Assembly (NCBI GenBank): GCA_036924835.1
Contig: JBAGRR010000001.1
Span: forward strand, 4,417,001-4,481,000
DNA from: Nitrobacteraceae bacterium AZCC 1564
GTDB lineage: Bacteria > Pseudomonadota > Alphaproteobacteria > Rhizobiales > Xanthobacteraceae
Reading direction: 5' to 3'
Length of the DNA: 64,000 nucleotides
The position numbers and the translations under genes are program-made. The notes under the pieces are model-generated. The model had not been told where the DNA came from. It worked only from the letters and a program-made list of their open reading frames with translations, and did not search any database. Positions 51,020 through 59,496 of the stretch are shown here, piece after piece. Each line of letters opens with the position of its first letter. The first letter of the stretch is position 1.

Positions 51020-52261
51020 TCAGAGCTTCCAGACGGGCTTCGACTTGGCGAACGAATCCGGCCAAACCGTCACGAGGTCCTTGCCGCGCCACTGCACCAT
51101 CACCGGAACGGACAAGATGTTCAGGCCCGTCTTGTCGAATTCGACGGCGCTGCCGGTCATGGCCTTAGTCCAGCCGCCGGTGAACTTGGTGCCGTGCAGG
51201 ACCTTGCGCAGGGCATCGAGATCAGTCGACTTGGTCATCTCAAGCGCCTGGGCGAGCACATCAACCGCCGCGGCGAATTCCACGGCTTCATGCACCATGA
51301 AATATCCGAAACGCTTGCGGAAGCGCTCCGTGAACTCAGGCGCAAGGTCATAGGTCGCTGGAGAAATCGACAGGACGTTTTCGGCAAACGGGCCAAGGCC
51401 CTTCTCGAAGTCTGGAATGATGTATCCCGCGGCACCGCCGATGGTCGGAATCTCGAGCTTCTGCTGGCGCATGCCGCGAACGATCTGAAGACTATCGTTC
51501 AGATATGAGACGGGGAACACCGCCTGCGCATTCGATGCACGCAGCTTGTTGATGAGCGGCGTCACGTCGGTGATGCCAAGCGGATAGCCTTCGTCCATCA
51601 CGACTTGGATGCCGGCTGCCTTGGCCCCGGCGCGAAGACCGCCAGCCTGCGAGGTGCCGTAGGCTGTGTCTTCAAACATGATCGCGATGCGTTCAAGCTT
51701 TTGACCGTTTGCCTTGGCGATCTCGATACATCCATCGAGCTGTGCCTTGCCGAGCACCGAACCCTTGGCCACGATCTGGAAGATGTTCTCGAAGCCGCGG
51801 CCGGTGAGCTGATCGGAGAAGGATTGCGTGAACAGCGGAATGCCTGCGCGTTCCGTGACTTCGGATACCGCTAGCGTGAGAGCGGACGCAAAGCATCCGA
51901 AAGCGGCAACGATTTCGTTTTGCGACACAAGACGTTGGGCCACGCTGGCAGCGGTGGTCGGCGTGGACGTGGAGTCTGCAACGATCAAATTGAACTTCGC
52001 GCCGCCGAGCGCCTTGATGCCGCCGGCCGCGTTGATCTCATCCACAACAAGTTCGATGGCATTGCGCGAATTGATGCCGAACTGCGCGTTCGCTCCTGAC
52101 AGCGGCAGGATGGCGCCGATATTGATGGCCTTTCCTTGCGCATGACCCACGCCGGAAAAACCTGATGCCACTGCCAGTCCTGCGGCAGACGCCAGCAGGC
52201 TGCGGCGAGTCAGAGCCGTCTCTCTGCCAAATGCAGAATGCGCGTTCTTCTTCGAACCCAT
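51020..52261 (-). CDS. branched-chain amino acid-type ABC substrate-binding protein with Tat-like signal
   Basis: 413-aa binding protein. The N-terminus carries ALTRRSLLASAAGLAVASGF, a twin-arginine-like export signal, cleaved near GHAQ, then KAINIGAILPLSGANAQFGINSRNAIELVVDEINAAGG. GGGAGGATTGAA stands before ATG 52261; the frame is open far upstream but crosses the GntR gene on the other strand and is not coding there. It leads the five-gene liv-type operon. Ligand unknown. Confidence 0.92.
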   Translation of the reverse strand: MGSKKNAHSAFGRETALTRRSLLASAAGLAVASGFSGVGHAQGKAINIGAILPLSGANAQFGINSRNAIELVVDEINAAGGIKALGGAKFNLIVADSTSTPTTAASVAQRLVSQNEIVAAFGCFASALTLAVSEVTERAGIPLFTQSFSDQLTGRGFENIFQIVAKGSVLGKAQLDGCIEIAKANGQKLERIAIMFEDTAYGTSQAGGLRAGAKAAGIQVVMDEGYPLGITDVTPLINKLRASNAQAVFPVSYLNDSLQIVRGMRQQKLEIPTIGGAAGYIIPDFEKGLGPFAENVLSISPATYDLAPEFTERFRKRFGYFMVHEAVEFAAAVDVLAQALEMTKSTDLDALRKVLHGTKFTGGWTKAMTGSAVEFDKTGLNILSVPVMVQWRGKDLVTVWPDSFAKSKPVWKL

Positions 52262-52339
52262 TTCAATCCTCCCCTTTGATGTTCTGTTTTTTGTCACAGC
52301 TTTGACCGAACAGCTTCCGCAGTCAAGCAGATTGACAGA

Positions 52340-52350
52340 TTGTCTGACAA
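52340..52350. promoter_or_regulatory. TTGTCTGACAA palindrome, candidate GntR operator
   Basis: An 11-bp inverted repeat with one central base lies in the 105-base gap between the divergent liv-type operon and the GntR gene. A related TTGACAGA stands directly before it. The form fits FCD-type GntR operators (TTGTCNGACAA), so the adjacent regulator probably binds here and controls both directions. Confidence 0.6.
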
Positions 52351-52366
52351 AGACGAAGTTAGCGGC

Positions 52367-53110
52367 ATGAGCGAGATGGACCTCAATGTCAGCAGGGAAG
52401 CGGTCACGCTGCGCATGCGCGTGGAAGACAAGCTTCGCAACGCCATTGCCAGTGGTATTTTCAAGCCGGGACAGCGCCTTATCGAGCGAGAACTGTGCGA
52501 GCTTACTGGTGTTGGACGCACCTCGATCCGCGAAGCAGTGCGACAACTTGAGGCAGAGGGGCTGATCACGTCGGTGCCGCACCGGGGTCCGGTGGTGGCG
52601 CGAATCTCGGTCGATGAAGCGCAGCAACTCTATGCCGTGCGCGCGCTGCTCGAAGGGGCAGCCGGCCGCGCATTCGCCGAGAGGCGCCCGGCGGACATGT
52701 TGGCGCAGATGTTTGCGGCGGTGAACGAGCTTGAAAGCGCTGCCAAGGCCGGGGACCGTGATGCGCTGATCAAGGCCAAGACGCGTTTCTACGATGCGCT
52801 GATGCGGGGCTGCGGAAACATCTACATCCAGCAGATGCTGACGAACCTGCACAACCGCGTCACCATGCTGCGCGCGACATCAATGACGCATCCCGGCCGG
52901 CTGCCGCAAAGCCTTAAGGAAATTCGCAACATCGCCGAGCTGATCCGCGCAGGAGATGCACAAGGCGCGGAGCGCGCGTGCATCGAACACATTCACGCCG
53001 CCGCGGCCATCGCGCTCGCGGTGCTGTCGGATACTGAACAAGAATCAAAAACGGAGACTGTGCATGTCCGCAAAACGACCCGCGCTCGGAAAAATTTGAA
53101 AAAGGCCTGA
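52367..53110 (+). CDS. GntR family regulator, FCD subgroup
   Basis: 247-aa regulator. Winged helix VEDKLRNAIASGIFKPGQRL and ELTGVGRTSIREAVRQLEAEGLI, then an FCD domain with YAVRALLEGAAGRAFAE and TRFYDALMRGCGN. ATG 52367 (MSEMDLNV) is preferred; TTG 52340 would place the operator inside the gene. Its 3' end overlaps the start of the decarboxylase-family gene, so the two are in one operon. The A5 run at 53090-53094 also affects this gene's last codons. Confidence 0.9.
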   Translation: MSEMDLNVSREAVTLRMRVEDKLRNAIASGIFKPGQRLIERELCELTGVGRTSIREAVRQLEAEGLITSVPHRGPVVARISVDEAQQLYAVRALLEGAAGRAFAERRPADMLAQMFAAVNELESAAKAGDRDALIKAKTRFYDALMRGCGNIYIQQMLTNLHNRVTMLRATSMTHPGRLPQSLKEIRNIAELIRAGDAQGAERACIEHIHAAAAIALAVLSDTEQESKTETVHVRKTTRARKNLKKA

Positions 53111-53460
53111 AGACCCGCACGGCAGTGCTCGGCTCGGACTATGTCGAGAAATCGCTGGCGAGTGCTGATGACTTTAGCTGGTCGATGCAGCAGCTCAGCA
53201 CGGAATATTGCTGGGACGAGATCTGGAATCGTCCGGGCCTTGATCGCCGCAGCCGCAGCATTCTCAATCTGGGAATGATTGCTGCACTCAACCGGCCGCA
53301 TGAGCTGAAGCTGCATATTCGCGGCGCGATTCAGAATGGCCTTACCAAGGACGAATTGAAGGAAATCTTCCTTCAGGTCGCGTGCTACTGCGGCATCCCC
53401 GCGGGCATCGACAGTTTCCGGCTGGCGCGCGAAGCTTTCAAGGATATGGGCATTGACTAA
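53064..53460 (+). pseudogene. carboxymuconolactone decarboxylase family protein with a 5' frameshift
   Basis: A ribosome site (GGAG) and ATG 53064 open MSAKRPALGK, but this frame stops at 53097. Dropping one A from the A5 run at 53090-53094 joins it to FEKGLKTRTAVLGSDYVEKSL and the rest of a 131-aa protein. The body has the CMD/AhpD-like core SILNLGMIAALNRPHELKLHIRGAIQNGLTKDELKEIFLQVACYCGIPAG. As sequenced, translation could still begin at GTG 53125, giving 111 aa. It precedes a hydroxyisobutyrate dehydrogenase-like gene with overlapping ends. Either a real mutation, a sequencing slip or a frameshift site. Confidence 0.8.
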
Positions 53461-54352
53461 GATCATCACTCCTCCAGATGTCGTTGTTTTCCTTGGCCTT
53501 GGCCAGATGGGCCTGCCCATGGCGAAGCGCTGCCTTGCGGCAGGTTTCGAAGTGCGCGGCGCGGACCCGTCCGCGTCGGCGCGCGAAGCTTTTGCCTCTG
53601 CGGGCGGAAAAGTTTTTGAGACAGGACGGGAGGCGGCAAAAGGCGCCTCGCTGCTGATCACCATGCTGCCTGACAGCAAGGTGGTGCGCGAAGCGGTGCT
53701 TGGTCCGCAAGGCGTCGCGGACGCCCTCGCCAAGGAGGCGCTGATCATCGATATGAGTTCGTCGGTGCCGGTGGATACCCAGTCACTGGGGAAGACATTG
53801 GCCGAGCGCGGCATTGGGTTGATCGATGCGCCAGTGTCCGGTGGCGTCCGGCGCGCCATCAATGGCACGCTGTCGATCATGGCGGGCGGTGACGCCGCGC
53901 TGGTGGAGCGCGCGCGGCCTGTGCTGCAGGCGATGGCAAAGTCCGTGTTCGCGACCGGTCCGCTCGGCTCCGGTCATGCCATGAAGGCCCTCAACAACTA
54001 CGTCTCTGCAGCCGGGCTTGTCGCGGCGTGTGAGGCGCTGCTTGTGGGGCGGCGGTTCGGTCTTCAGCCGGACACGATCATTGATGTGCTCAATGCATCG
54101 ACCGGCAAGAACAACTCCACCGACGTCAAGATGAAGCAGTTCGTGATTTCCGAGAGCTTCGCTTCGGGCTTCTCGCTGGCCTTGATGGCCAAGGATCTTC
54201 GTATCGCTGCTGATCTATCGAAATTCGTTGGACTGGATTCCTCGAACGCGGAGACCGTCGCCAAAATCTGGGAACAGGCGAAGGGCGAGCTGGATAAGAA
54301 CGCGGATCACACCGCGATCTATCGCTACATCGCCTCAGCAGTGGAAGATTGA
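53453..54352 (+). CDS. 3-hydroxyisobutyrate dehydrogenase family NAD(P)-dependent oxidoreductase
   Basis: 299-aa beta-hydroxyacid dehydrogenase. Rossmann motif FLGLGQMGLPMAKR near residue 14, substrate motif DAPVSGGVRRAINGTLSIMAGG near 125, catalytic Lys in GSGHAMKALNNYVSA near 175 and KDLRIAADL near 240. It starts with TTG 53453, preceded by AAGGA and overlapping the stop of the CMD-family gene. Members oxidise short 3-hydroxy acids to semialdehydes or keto acids. Confidence 0.92.
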   Translation: MTKIITPPDVVVFLGLGQMGLPMAKRCLAAGFEVRGADPSASAREAFASAGGKVFETGREAAKGASLLITMLPDSKVVREAVLGPQGVADALAKEALIIDMSSSVPVDTQSLGKTLAERGIGLIDAPVSGGVRRAINGTLSIMAGGDAALVERARPVLQAMAKSVFATGPLGSGHAMKALNNYVSAAGLVAACEALLVGRRFGLQPDTIIDVLNASTGKNNSTDVKMKQFVISESFASGFSLALMAKDLRIAADLSKFVGLDSSNAETVAKIWEQAKGELDKNADHTAIYRYIASAVED

Positions 54353-54363
54353 GGACGGCTGCG

Positions 54364-55596
54364 GTGGCGAGCACAGTCGAACGTCTGCGGCAGAGGTTGG
54401 CATCTGTTCTGGATGATGCGGAATATGTGCGTCTCGGCCCGAGCTTGTCGTTCAATCTCGGTCTGCGCGTGGATGACGAAGACGTCCGGCTGGTGTTCGA
54501 GAATGGGCGCTTCGGATTCGTGGATCAGATCGGTGATGCACAGATCAGCGTGAGGGCCGCGGCGGAAGGCTGGAAAAAGGTGCTTCAAAGTCCGCCGCCG
54601 CCGATATTCCACTCGTTTACTGCTCTCGATCTCGCCAATCCGGACTTTAGCATCGAGGCCGAGCCTTTGCTTCTCGCTCAGGCTCGCCCCGTGCTGGAAA
54701 GGCTTGTCGAGCGCCTCGTCGCCGTTCAGCCCGCAGTCAGTGCGTCGCCTCCGAGGCGCTTGTCGCAAATTGAAGGGCGATGGCACGAGGTCACAATTCG
54801 CGGTGTTGCGCATGAGGTCTATGCCGAGACCGCAGGCGAGGGCACGCCGATCTTGTTCCTGCACACAGCCGGAGCAGACTCCCGTCAGTTCATCGCTCAG
54901 CTGAGTGATACTGAACTGGCGCAGCGCTTTCAGATGATTGCACCGGATCTGCCGTTTCACGGGCGATCGATGCCACCACGGACGTGGAATGGCGGTGACT
55001 ATAAACTCGATCTCGCCACCTATCGCGACTGGTGCGTCGCGATCCTCGAACAAATCGTTCGCAGACGCGCGATCGTGGTTGGCGGTTCGATGGGCGCCGC
55101 AATGACAATGGCGCTCGCAGCGGAGAAGCCGGACCTGTTGCTGGGCATTGTTGCCGTCGAGCCGCCGCTATTGTCGAAGGGGCGGCGCAATCCATTCCAG
55201 CATCATGTCGCGGTGCATGGCGCCTTGCACAATGCAAGCTATGTGCGGGGCTTGATGAGTCCGCTCAGTCCGGAAGCCGATCGTCGGCGCGCCGCATGGA
55301 TCTACAGCCAGGGAGCTCCCGGCATCTATGGCGGTGATCTTGCGTTCTATTCCGACGAGTTTGATGGTGCTGTCGTCGCAAGCAAGATCAATGCAGAGCG
55401 CACCCCGGTCGCGCTGCTCTCCGGTGGTTACGACTATTCAGCCACCCCTAACGATGGTCGCAAGCTTGCGGACCTGATTCCCGGATCATTTTTCAGAGAG
55501 ATGCCCGGTCTCGGTCATTTTCCGATGTGCGAGAATCCGGATCTCTTCAGACCCTATCTGCTTGAAGCGCTCGGTCACCTGACGTCCGCAAAGTGA
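54364..55596 (+). CDS. two-domain alpha/beta hydrolase
   Basis: 410-aa protein. The first 125 or so residues (VERLRQRLASVLDDAEYVRLGPSLSFNLGLRVDDEDVRLVFENGRF) form a separate domain I do not recognise for certain; it resembles sterol-carrier-like folds. The rest is an alpha/beta hydrolase: PILFLHTAGADSRQF, nucleophile S242 in VVGGSMGAAM, acid region LLSGGYDYSATP and His in MPGLGHFPMCENP. GTG 54364 with GAGGA upstream is chosen; TTG 54349 is possible. It ends the GntR operon. Confidence 0.83.
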   Translation: MASTVERLRQRLASVLDDAEYVRLGPSLSFNLGLRVDDEDVRLVFENGRFGFVDQIGDAQISVRAAAEGWKKVLQSPPPPIFHSFTALDLANPDFSIEAEPLLLAQARPVLERLVERLVAVQPAVSASPPRRLSQIEGRWHEVTIRGVAHEVYAETAGEGTPILFLHTAGADSRQFIAQLSDTELAQRFQMIAPDLPFHGRSMPPRTWNGGDYKLDLATYRDWCVAILEQIVRRRAIVVGGSMGAAMTMALAAEKPDLLLGIVAVEPPLLSKGRRNPFQHHVAVHGALHNASYVRGLMSPLSPEADRRRAAWIYSQGAPGIYGGDLAFYSDEFDGAVVASKINAERTPVALLSGGYDYSATPNDGRKLADLIPGSFFREMPGLGHFPMCENPDLFRPYLLEALGHLTSAK

Positions 55597-55607
55597 GCGT
55601 CACTTCG

Positions 55608-56021
55608 TCAGGACAGGTTTCCCTTGATCTTCTTGCATGGCGTCGACGATGTCGATGACATCTGGATGATGCGGGACACCGTGGGCGCCGTAGCCAGATC
55701 CTTACGTGTGAGGAAGCGTAGCGTCCCAACCGGATAGGCATCGCAGAATGCGGACAGCGTCGCTGCGGTCGCAGCTATGTTGTCCTGTTTAGGAATGACT
55801 GCGATGCCGCCATCCTTCAGAATATAGGCGTCCTTGACATTCGACATCGATGTCGTCGCGAGGCACATCTTGAACAGGCTTTGATAGGCCTCCGGCGGCA
55901 ACATGAGATCCCCGCCAAGACTTCCAAGCAAGTAATCGCGGCTCTTGCTGCAGCTTTCTGCATGCGCTGTCGAGGCGCCAAGCGCAACGAGGATGACTGC
56001 AGCAGCAGCCAGCGACTTCAC
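55608..56021 (-). CDS. small secreted protein of unknown function
   Basis: 137 aa. A signal peptide (KSLAAAAVILVALGASTAHA) is followed by ESCSKSRDYLLGSLGGDLMLPPEAYQSLFKMCLATTSMSNVKDAYILKDGGIAVIP and a C-terminal half with FCDAYPVGTLRFLTRKDL. Four cysteines in the mature part could form disulfides. GTG 56021 is preferred over TTG 56042, since it starts right at the signal peptide and overlaps the glycosyltransferase stop region. It is placed after the exopolysaccharide genes on the same strand. I do not recognise the family. Confidence 0.7.
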   Translation of the reverse strand: MKSLAAAAVILVALGASTAHAESCSKSRDYLLGSLGGDLMLPPEAYQSLFKMCLATTSMSNVKDAYILKDGGIAVIPKQDNIAATAATLSAFCDAYPVGTLRFLTRKDLATAPTVSRIIQMSSTSSTPCKKIKGNLS

Positions 56022-56022
56022 G

Positions 56023-57234
56023 TCAGTGCCCCATCGGAGCAATTGGCTGTGCGGCGGTTGTGTTCAATGATTCGATCACCGCTGCTATACGGTCCTCCGG
56101 CCGTGACAGGCCGTAGGTCTCCGCAGCGCAACGCTCCCATGACAATGCGCGGGCATGTGATGACGCCCCTGCGGCAAGGATCGAACGCGTGTCGCTGTCG
56201 TCAACCATTTCGATGATCGCCTGCGCGACAGCTTCCACATCCGGTTCGACAAGCAATCCTGTCTCGTCGGCGAAGACGGCATCGGGGACTCCTCCGATCG
56301 CCGTTGCAACGCTGGGCAGGCCGCCGGCGCCGGCTTCGAGATAGACGAGGCCAAAACCTTCCACGCGGCCAGATGGGTCCGGCACTCCGGTCAGGCAGAA
56401 GAAATCGCTTGCTCCATAGATGTCCCGGATCTGCTCGTTGGTCAGCGAGCCCAGAAGGTGGATCTCGCAATCGGAATTTTCGACCATCTCGCGCACTTCG
56501 GCGACATAGTCGGATTCGCCGTTGGGGCCGATCACCAGCCACGTGATGCGTTGACGCAATTCTCGAGGCAGGCGCTCAAGCGCCGCGAGCGTCAAATGAT
56601 GGCCTTTGCGGCGGGTCAAGCGGGAGACAGTGACCATGACAATCTTGTCCTGATCAATGCCAAATGCCCTCCGCACCTCTTTCCGCCTGCGGCGCGGTCC
56701 GAACCAGAACTCCGAGACGCCGAGCGGGATCGCGCTGACGCGGTCTTCATCAATGGCGAAGCGCTCGCGAAATAGCTCGCGGGTAAACCTGCTGTTGGCG
56801 GCGACTTCGGTTCTCGGGCCGAACACGCCTGTCGCGCGAATAGCGGCGCGCTTGAGCGGCGTCTGCGTCTCATTGATCTCGGTGCCGTGAACCGTCATCA
56901 GCAGACGGGCTTCCGTCCGATGCCGTGCGAGCGCGAGCGGAATAAAGAAGGGCCAATCTGCGGCATGAATAATGTCGAAGTCCTCAATCCGGACCTGGCT
57001 CTGGGCCAGCATGATTTTCGCAGGCAGGTTCCGCATCGAGTGCAGGCCGCCGCGAAAGCGGACCAGCCTGAAGGGGAGAGTCTGATCGTCTGCGGAGGAA
57101 TCCTTTGCGTAGTCCGGAGCGACGACCGTTACGCGTGCACCCAGGTTCGAGGCGGCAACCGCGATTTCTCGCGCATAGGTTCCGATGCCACCAGTTGCTG
57201 GCGCGAACTCACTCGTCAACATGAGAATATTCAT
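56023..57234 (-). CDS. glycosyltransferase family 4
   Basis: 403-aa GT-B transferase. Donor-side motifs are GGIGTYAREIAVAASNLG near the N-terminus, VSRLTRRKGHHLTLAALERLP near residue 205, and the EX7E region EGFGLVYLEAGAGGLPSVATAIGGVPDAV near 300. No membrane segment, so it acts at the inner face on a lipid-linked saccharide. It follows another GT4 gene by nine bases in the minus-strand polysaccharide operon. Confidence 0.92.
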   Translation of the reverse strand: MNILMLTSEFAPATGGIGTYAREIAVAASNLGARVTVVAPDYAKDSSADDQTLPFRLVRFRGGLHSMRNLPAKIMLAQSQVRIEDFDIIHAADWPFFIPLALARHRTEARLLMTVHGTEINETQTPLKRAAIRATGVFGPRTEVAANSRFTRELFRERFAIDEDRVSAIPLGVSEFWFGPRRRRKEVRRAFGIDQDKIVMVTVSRLTRRKGHHLTLAALERLPRELRQRITWLVIGPNGESDYVAEVREMVENSDCEIHLLGSLTNEQIRDIYGASDFFCLTGVPDPSGRVEGFGLVYLEAGAGGLPSVATAIGGVPDAVFADETGLLVEPDVEAVAQAIIEMVDDSDTRSILAAGASSHARALSWERCAAETYGLSRPEDRIAAVIESLNTTAAQPIAPMGH

Positions 57235-57243
57235 CGGCAGGCC

Positions 57244-58518
57244 TCAGTGAATGGGCGGGCTAACCATGCCGCGCATGTTCTGAATCTCCTGGTGATAACG
57301 GAAGACGCGCGCGAGCTGCGTCCCAGGTGTGAACGTCCTGATGTTGCTTGCAATGCGCGCAGGCTCCATTTCGCCGGCTGCTATGGCATTGCGCGCATCA
57401 ATGAAGCGATGGGCGAGCCGCTCAACCATATCCATCCGCGAGTCACTACGCTGGACGAGAAAGCCGCTTTCGCCATCGCGAATGGCTGACTCGAGTTGCG
57501 GAAGGTGCATCGCCACCACGGGGCGTCCGACGGCGAGAGTCTCGAGGACGAACCTCGGCATGCCCTCGAATTCGGACGTGAGAATTCCTGCGTGCACAGA
57601 AGCGATTGTGGCTGCCATGCCGGCGGCGTCTTTGAACCCGTGGCGAGTGGTGATGTCTTCGATCTTTGCGAATTCCTCAAACCGGTGCGGATCGCTCGTG
57701 CCGATATAGTGAAACTCGACACCGCCCTGCATCAATTGCCTGAGACGATTGATGGTATCGAACATCAGCGGAGGATCCTTGAATTCGTCAAGACGGCCTG
57801 CGAACACAATCCGGAATGGCGCCATATCGACAGGCAGGGGCTGCGGCTTGAAGATATCCGTGTTGACCCACGTCCACAGCGTATCGATCTTTTCCTTCTG
57901 CCGTGGATAGGTCTTCTGAAGACGTTCGGTGATGAACGGATTCACGCAAAGAAATTTCGCGCTCGCAGCCACGGCGAAACGCTCGCCGGCGTTATGAACG
58001 AAGGAGTATTTGCGCAGAAGGGAATCCATCTGGAGTTTGGGTGCACCTTCGCCATGCAGCATCTGGATGAACGGCAGGCGCAGAACGACCGGCAACCAGG
58101 AAAATTCCACACGACGTAGGTCAATGGAGCATCGGCGCTCGCGGATATGCTTGGAAATGGTGCCGAAGTGCCGAAGCAGCGCCACAAAGAACTGCCCGGT
58201 GAGGGACGAGCGGATTGTACGGGCGGCTTCACGCGCCTGCTGGTCGGTGTAGTGGAGAATGGGCAGGAAATCGAAGGTGCGGCCCCTGAATGTAAGCTTG
58301 TGAATCTCGCCAAGGGCGAGATCACCCATAGAATCCACACCTATGAAGAGAAGATCCGTGTCAGTCGGATGGAATGTGATGAAATCGCGGATATACGTCT
58401 CGAGCCCTCCGACCTTCTGACCGCGGGGATCGAACGGATGGATCAGGCAGATTTGATATCTCTGCCGGGCATGCGCTGCATTTCTGGCGCGCTGCGCGAG
58501 CGTCACTGTCGAAGTCAT
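57244..58518 (-). CDS. glycosyltransferase family 4
   Basis: 424-aa GT-B transferase. It begins with CLIHPFDPRGQKVGGLETYIRDFITFHP; the donor domain has FRIVFAGRLDEFKDPPLMFDTINRLRQL and the E-rich TSEFEGMPRFVLETLAVGRPVVAMHLPQLESAI. ATG 58518 overlaps the WecG-type gene stop (ATGA). The frame is open further upstream in antisense to nothing useful. Likely adds the second or later sugar of the repeat unit. Confidence 0.91.
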   Translation of the reverse strand: MTSTVTLAQRARNAAHARQRYQICLIHPFDPRGQKVGGLETYIRDFITFHPTDTDLLFIGVDSMGDLALGEIHKLTFRGRTFDFLPILHYTDQQAREAARTIRSSLTGQFFVALLRHFGTISKHIRERRCSIDLRRVEFSWLPVVLRLPFIQMLHGEGAPKLQMDSLLRKYSFVHNAGERFAVAASAKFLCVNPFITERLQKTYPRQKEKIDTLWTWVNTDIFKPQPLPVDMAPFRIVFAGRLDEFKDPPLMFDTINRLRQLMQGGVEFHYIGTSDPHRFEEFAKIEDITTRHGFKDAAGMAATIASVHAGILTSEFEGMPRFVLETLAVGRPVVAMHLPQLESAIRDGESGFLVQRSDSRMDMVERLAHRFIDARNAIAAGEMEPARIASNIRTFTPGTQLARVFRYHQEIQNMRGMVSPPIH

Positions 58519-59324
58519 GCCACTTTCCTCATCCGTGCACTTACGATCTGGGGGATATTGCGGAGTACCAGGCTGGGGATCACCGCCATGCATCGCGCGT
58601 AACGTGGCGCCATCCGGCGCGGATTGCTGACCATGCGCCACGCCCACTCGAGACCGACCTTCTGTGTGAAGGAAGGCGCGCGAGACTGTGTGTTCGCAAT
58701 GAAATCGAGGCCCGCTCCGATGCAGAGCAGGCCGGTTCCCGATAACTCATCGAGACAGCGAGCCGAAAATATTTCCTGGCGGGGTGCTCCAAGCGCGACA
58801 AAGCAAAGTTTGGCGCCCGATGCGCGTATTTTCGCAATCGCTTCATCGGCCTCCTCCGAATGCGGATCGAAGTTGGGGCCAGGGGCATACGAACCGACAA
58901 TCTGAAGGCCTTGGTATCTCTTCGACAATCGTCTCGCAGCGCGATGAAGCGAGAGATCGCTCGATCCCAGAAGAAAGACAGGAACCTTCCGTTGTCCGGC
59001 CTGCTGACAGACCGGTGCAACAAGATCAGCACCCGTTGTTCGTTTGATCCTTGTTCCGGCAAGCCGGCCAAGAATAACAATTGGAAAACCGTCGGCAGTG
59101 ACAAAGCGCGCGCGACGGTAGGCCGCACGAAAATCAGGGCGACGCTGAAGCTGCACAACATGATCGAGGTTCAGTGTGCAGACGGAGAAGTTCTCGCCTC
59201 GTTCAGCGGCCGACACGATCGAAGATACAGCTTCTGGCATCGAGAAAACGTTGATGGAGATGCCATCAACGACAAGATCATCGTTTGTAGGTAGCGTGTG
59301 CGGATCCAGCACGTCCATCCCCAT
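58515..59324 (-). CDS. WecG/TagA/CpsF family glycosyltransferase
   Basis: 269-aa GT26 enzyme. VVDGISINVFSMPEAVSSIVSAA, then CTLNLDHVVQLQRRPDFRAAYRRARFVTADGFPIVILGRLAG, which carries the invariant ADG(F)P motif, and LCFVALGAPRQEIF are family signatures. It transfers a sugar (often ManNAcA or glucuronic-type) to an undecaprenyl-linked acceptor. The start is uncertain: ATG 59324 or 59318, with no clear ribosome site; the 170 bases between it and the divergent GH10 gene hold their promoters. Confidence 0.88.
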   Translation of the reverse strand: MGMDVLDPHTLPTNDDLVVDGISINVFSMPEAVSSIVSAAERGENFSVCTLNLDHVVQLQRRPDFRAAYRRARFVTADGFPIVILGRLAGTRIKRTTGADLVAPVCQQAGQRKVPVFLLGSSDLSLHRAARRLSKRYQGLQIVGSYAPGPNFDPHSEEADEAIAKIRASGAKLCFVALGAPRQEIFSARCLDELSGTGLLCIGAGLDFIANTQSRAPSFTQKVGLEWAWRMVSNPRRMAPRYARCMAVIPSLVLRNIPQIVSARMRKVA

Positions 59325-59496
59325 GGCGATTTGATCGAGGTACACCTGCACAAATTTCCATCGCGTCGACGATGGAGTCGCACCGAACAATTTCGTGTTC
59401 GATGAGAAGCGCCACGAAATCGCACTATTGCGTCGCAACGATGGCGTCGTGTTTGAAATAAGAAGCGTTGTTCACTTCTCTTGATGGAGATCTGCC

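Noticed and set aside
52262..52852. Long N-terminal extension of the liv-type binding protein (frame open to 52852)
   Set aside because: It is antisense to the GntR gene; the signal peptide and a good ribosome site fix the start at 52261.
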